Shown here: one piece after another, positions 15,462 through 17,701 of the stretch | Position numbering within the stretch: the stretch's first letter is position 1 | Layout of the letters: each line of letters opens with the position of its first letter | Source: JBMTVN01 sp046047235 | GTDB taxonomy: Bacteria; Verrucomicrobiota; Verrucomicrobiia; Limisphaerales; JAHDYP01 | NCBI GenBank assembly: GCA_046047235.1 | Contig: JBJOII010000095.1 | Location: 1 to 17,701, forward strand | Direction: 5' to 3' | DNA length: 17,701 nucleotides | Translations under genes and position numbers: made by a program | Notes under the pieces: model-generated | Seen by the model: only the letters and a program-made list of their open reading frames with translations | What the model was told of the DNA's origin: nothing | Databases searched by the model: none

Positions 15462-16532
15462 ATGGCCTGGTTCAAACGAAATTTGATTCTCGTCGTCGGG
15501 GGCGTTGTGGCGCTCGTCCTCTTGGGGGCGTCGGGCTACTTCCTCTACACAAGCTACGACAAGAACGCCAAGATCTCTCAGGAGCTGGAGGGTGAAGCGA
15601 GCGAATTTGGTCGGCTCAACAGCTCCAACCCCAGTGTTACGGAGGATAACATTGAGGCGGCCAAGACCGAGCAGGAACGACTCAAGGCCATGGTCCAGGA
15701 GTATTGGAAGTACTTCGCGCCTGTGGCTCAATACACCAACATCACCAGTGCTGAATTCACCTTTCTGCTCGCCAACACTCTTAATGAGCTGAACGTCCTG
15801 GCGGAAAATCAGGGTGTTCGGAGACCCAAGGATTTTGCCTACACCTTTGACACGCAGCGCGAGCGCATGAACTTTGCCCCCAGCGAGGTCCTTCCCTGGA
15901 CGTATCAGCTGCTGGAGATCAAGTCGCTCTGCGAAACAATCTACAGTGCAAGGGTCCATTCGATTCTGCGCATCCTGCGACCCGCAGTCTCCACCAACGA
16001 CAATGCGCAGGTCACGCTGCGCGGAGCCGTCGTGACGACCAACAACGTGGTTAAGGCGGTGACAACGCCATATGAGGTGACCTTCCAAGGGTTCAGCAGC
16101 GAGCTCGCCACTGTGTTGGAAGGCCTCGCGAAATCACCGCAGTGTTTCCTCATTAAGAATATCAACGTCGAGAAGTCGCCTCAGAGCGCTCCGGCAGATC
16201 AGTCAGGCATGATGTCGCGCTATGGTGCAATGGCGCCGGCCGCTGCGGCCCCTGCTGGAGTTCCCCAGAATCTGGCCGACCGGTACGGTATGGGGAACCG
16301 TTACGGTGGGGCTGGTGGCGGAGGCATGAGTGCGGAGCAGCAGATGATGAATCGATATGGGGTGCGTCCTGGAGGGGGCAGAGTAACGCCGACGCCCACC
16401 GCCCCGGCACCGACGTACTACGCCCCAGTGGCTAGTGCGGCCCGCAAAGGTCCTGAGACTGTCTTGGATGAGCAGTTGCTGAGATTCACTCTGAGGGTGG
16501 AAGCGGTCAGGCCTTTGGTGGCGGCCAACTAA
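15462..16532 (+). CDS. Amuc_1100-like pilus-system membrane protein
   Basis: The 356-residue protein has a short cytoplasmic start (MAWFKRN), one transmembrane helix (8-28) and a helical, partly coiled-coil periplasmic region (about 35-82). A mixed alpha/beta region follows, including YEVTFQGFSSELATVLEGLA (204-223) and a C-terminal strand RFTLRVEAVRPL. This topology and its place between pilM and an Amuc_1099-like gene match the Akkermansia Amuc_1100 position, and it probably acts as a PilO-like partner of the PilM-PilN fusion. Between two apparent core strands (about 238-335) lies a low-complexity Gly/Ala/Pro/Met insert with four RYG motifs (253-255, 274-276, 280-282, 298-300). Family assignment rests on context and architecture as much as on sequence. 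The stop codon overlaps the next gene's Shine-Dalgarno region. Confidence 0.78.
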   Translation: MAWFKRNLILVVGGVVALVLLGASGYFLYTSYDKNAKISQELEGEASEFGRLNSSNPSVTEDNIEAAKTEQERLKAMVQEYWKYFAPVAQYTNITSAEFTFLLANTLNELNVLAENQGVRRPKDFAYTFDTQRERMNFAPSEVLPWTYQLLEIKSLCETIYSARVHSILRILRPAVSTNDNAQVTLRGAVVTTNNVVKAVTTPYEVTFQGFSSELATVLEGLAKSPQCFLIKNINVEKSPQSAPADQSGMMSRYGAMAPAAAAPAGVPQNLADRYGMGNRYGGAGGGGMSAEQQMMNRYGVRPGGGRVTPTPTAPAPTYYAPVASAARKGPETVLDEQLLRFTLRVEAVRPLVAAN

Positions 16533-16545
16533 GGTGAAGATTTCC

Positions 16546-17361
16546 ATGGATTTCGTAAAGTTTCTCAAAAAGCACTACGAAAAAGTGGTGCTGAGTTTGG
16601 TGCTGGTGGCTCTGGCGGCCGCTGCGATCTTCCTCTTTCTGGGTGTCGCGGCGGAGCAGGGACGCATCGCAACCTACATGCAGCTCAATGCCAGCCCCGG
16701 GTCAAAGGGCTTGGAGGTGCTTGACCTCTCCACCAATCAAACGGTGCTGGATCGGCTCCGCCGCCCTGACGCCGTTCAGTTGGATGGTGAGCACAATCTG
16801 TTCAACCCCGTAACTTGGAAGAAGCGCGGAGACGGCAACCTTATCAAGGTAGTCACGGGAAATGAAACGGGTCCCGGTGCGCTCAAAATTACCCGGTCAG
16901 CACCCTTGATGCTCAGGGTGAGTTATGAAGGGTCCGTGCTGCGCGGCTCGGAGTCATCCCATAAATTCAAGGTTGCTCGAGAAGCCCATCGAGTCCCTCG
17001 CGAACGTGCGCCACAAACGCTTGAGGTTATCGGGGCTGGTTCGCGCAACCCGATATTCATTCTCAGGGAAATTCGCCCCACACCAGAGGCGCCGGAGGAG
17101 TTTGTTCTGGAGATGCTGGATGAGAACCAGACCATCACCGTGGGAACGAACGCCCCATACGAAGGGGTGGCCGGTTATACAGTGGATCTCAGTTACCCTC
17201 CCGATAAACAAATCTTCCTCAATAAACGGGTGGGTGACAAACTCGTCTTTGCCGGCGACACCAATGCCATTGTGGCGATCGAAGCCAAAAGCGTAACGGT
17301 GGAGGCTGTTAGCAACAAAAAACGAACGACCATCACCCGGTCTGAAAACGGAACCAACTAG
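16546..17361 (+). CDS. Amuc_1099-like pilus-system protein
   Basis: The 271-residue protein has a cytoplasmic start MDFVKFLKKHYEK, one transmembrane helix (about 13-34) and a mostly beta-strand periplasmic region. Recognisable stretches are EHNLFNPVTWKKRGDGNL (82-99), two beta-rich units around 112-190 and 195-255, and a Lys/Arg/Thr-rich end. Placement between an Amuc_1100-like gene and a secretin-like gene, together with this architecture, suggests the role PilP plays in classical type IV pili: linking the inner-membrane PilN/PilO layer to the secretin. That role is an inference. I chose ATG 16546 because AAGGTGAA (16531-16538) sits at correct spacing; an in-frame GTG at 16534 would lie inside that site. 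No catalytic motif is visible. Confidence 0.75.
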   Translation: MDFVKFLKKHYEKVVLSLVLVALAAAAIFLFLGVAAEQGRIATYMQLNASPGSKGLEVLDLSTNQTVLDRLRRPDAVQLDGEHNLFNPVTWKKRGDGNLIKVVTGNETGPGALKITRSAPLMLRVSYEGSVLRGSESSHKFKVAREAHRVPRERAPQTLEVIGAGSRNPIFILREIRPTPEAPEEFVLEMLDENQTITVGTNAPYEGVAGYTVDLSYPPDKQIFLNKRVGDKLVFAGDTNAIVAIEAKSVTVEAVSNKKRTTITRSENGTN

Positions 17362-17400
17362 CCGGCAGATTAATGATCCGCTGATTTCAATTTGATTTCT

Positions 17401-17701
17401 ATGCAGTCTCAACCCAACACTCCCAAGACCATGACGAAAGCAGCTACCCTAGCTCGATTGCTTGTTTTGTTTTTGCTGGCTGCGCCGGTGCTTGCCCAGC
17501 AGTCGGCCGCCCCTGCCGAATTAGCCACGGAGGAAGCAGTGCGGAGGCAAGAGGCGCTGATTCTGTTGCGTAAGACGTTGGCGTCCGCGCAGGACGCCCA
17601 GGCACAAAACGACCTGAGCGCTGCAGCCCGGATGTATGATGTGTATTTTAGATTAGTGAAATAGTTTGTATGTTGTTTATATAGTTTTATGTGTTCTTCT
17701 T
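17401..17701 (+). CDS. N-terminal part of a probable type IV pilus secretin (Amuc_1098-like), truncated at the window end
   Basis: The readable part encodes a signal peptide (MTKAATLARLLVLFLLAAPVLAQ) and a helical TPR-like segment, EEAVRRQEALILLRKTLASA (45-64) followed by AQNDLSAAARMYD. The Amuc_1098-like secretin is expected at this position, and helical repeats ahead of the secretin domain fit it. The frame meets TAG at 17662-17664 after 87 codons. The stop lies in a 61-base terminal stretch that is abruptly AT-rich and almost free of C, so I suspect poor sequence at a contig end rather than a real stop; the TAG could be a misread CAG. The start could be ATG 17401 or ATG 17431, and neither has a clear Shine-Dalgarno sequence. 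The secretin domain itself is not seen, so the product name rests on gene order. Confidence 0.55.

Overview
The window looks like a high-GC chromosomal segment of a Gram-negative bacterium, most probably of the phylum Verrucomicrobiota. A CMP-Kdo synthetase implies lipopolysaccharide. The last four genes match, in order, the pilus-like locus best known from Akkermansia muciniphila (Amuc_1101, 1100, 1099, 1098). The phylum call is an inference from that gene set; I cannot place the organism more finely. I saw no tRNA, rRNA, CRISPR array, insertion sequence or phage gene.

Layout. (1) 87-6006, plus strand: a tight run of kdsB, pyrG, folC and a lipoprotein of the prolyl oligopeptidase family. kdsB and pyrG overlap by one base, and PyrG makes the CTP that KdsB consumes. 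(2) 6192-6743: an exported cysteine-type glutathione peroxidase, followed by a strong intrinsic terminator at 6774-6823. (3) 6873-8150: a CPA2-type sodium/proton antiporter. (4) 8147-10795, minus strand: a three-gene module with a complete ketosynthase, a degenerate ketosynthase resembling a chain-length factor, and an acyl carrier protein. It meets the antiporter tail to tail in a shared CTAG. (5) 10953-13428, plus strand: a polyprenyl-phosphate sugar phosphotransferase and a UDP-glucuronate decarboxylase, which suggests exopolysaccharide or O-antigen synthesis. (6) 13586 to the window end, plus strand: the pilus-like operon, consisting of a PilM-PilN fusion, an Amuc_1100-like protein, an Amuc_1099-like protein and the start of a probable secretin gene. 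That last gene breaks off where the sequence turns abruptly AT-rich.

Most of the window serves the cell envelope: LPS sugar activation, surface glycan synthesis, a specialised acyl chain, ion exchange and a trans-envelope pilus-like machine. The points most worth a second look are: the peptidase homologue whose catalytic histidine is replaced by proline; the self-contained ketosynthase, degenerate partner and ACP module, whose first gene carries a G10 tract; the PilM-PilN fusion; the repeated Arg-Tyr-Gly motifs in disordered inserts of two adjacent pilus proteins; and the anomalous final 61 bases.
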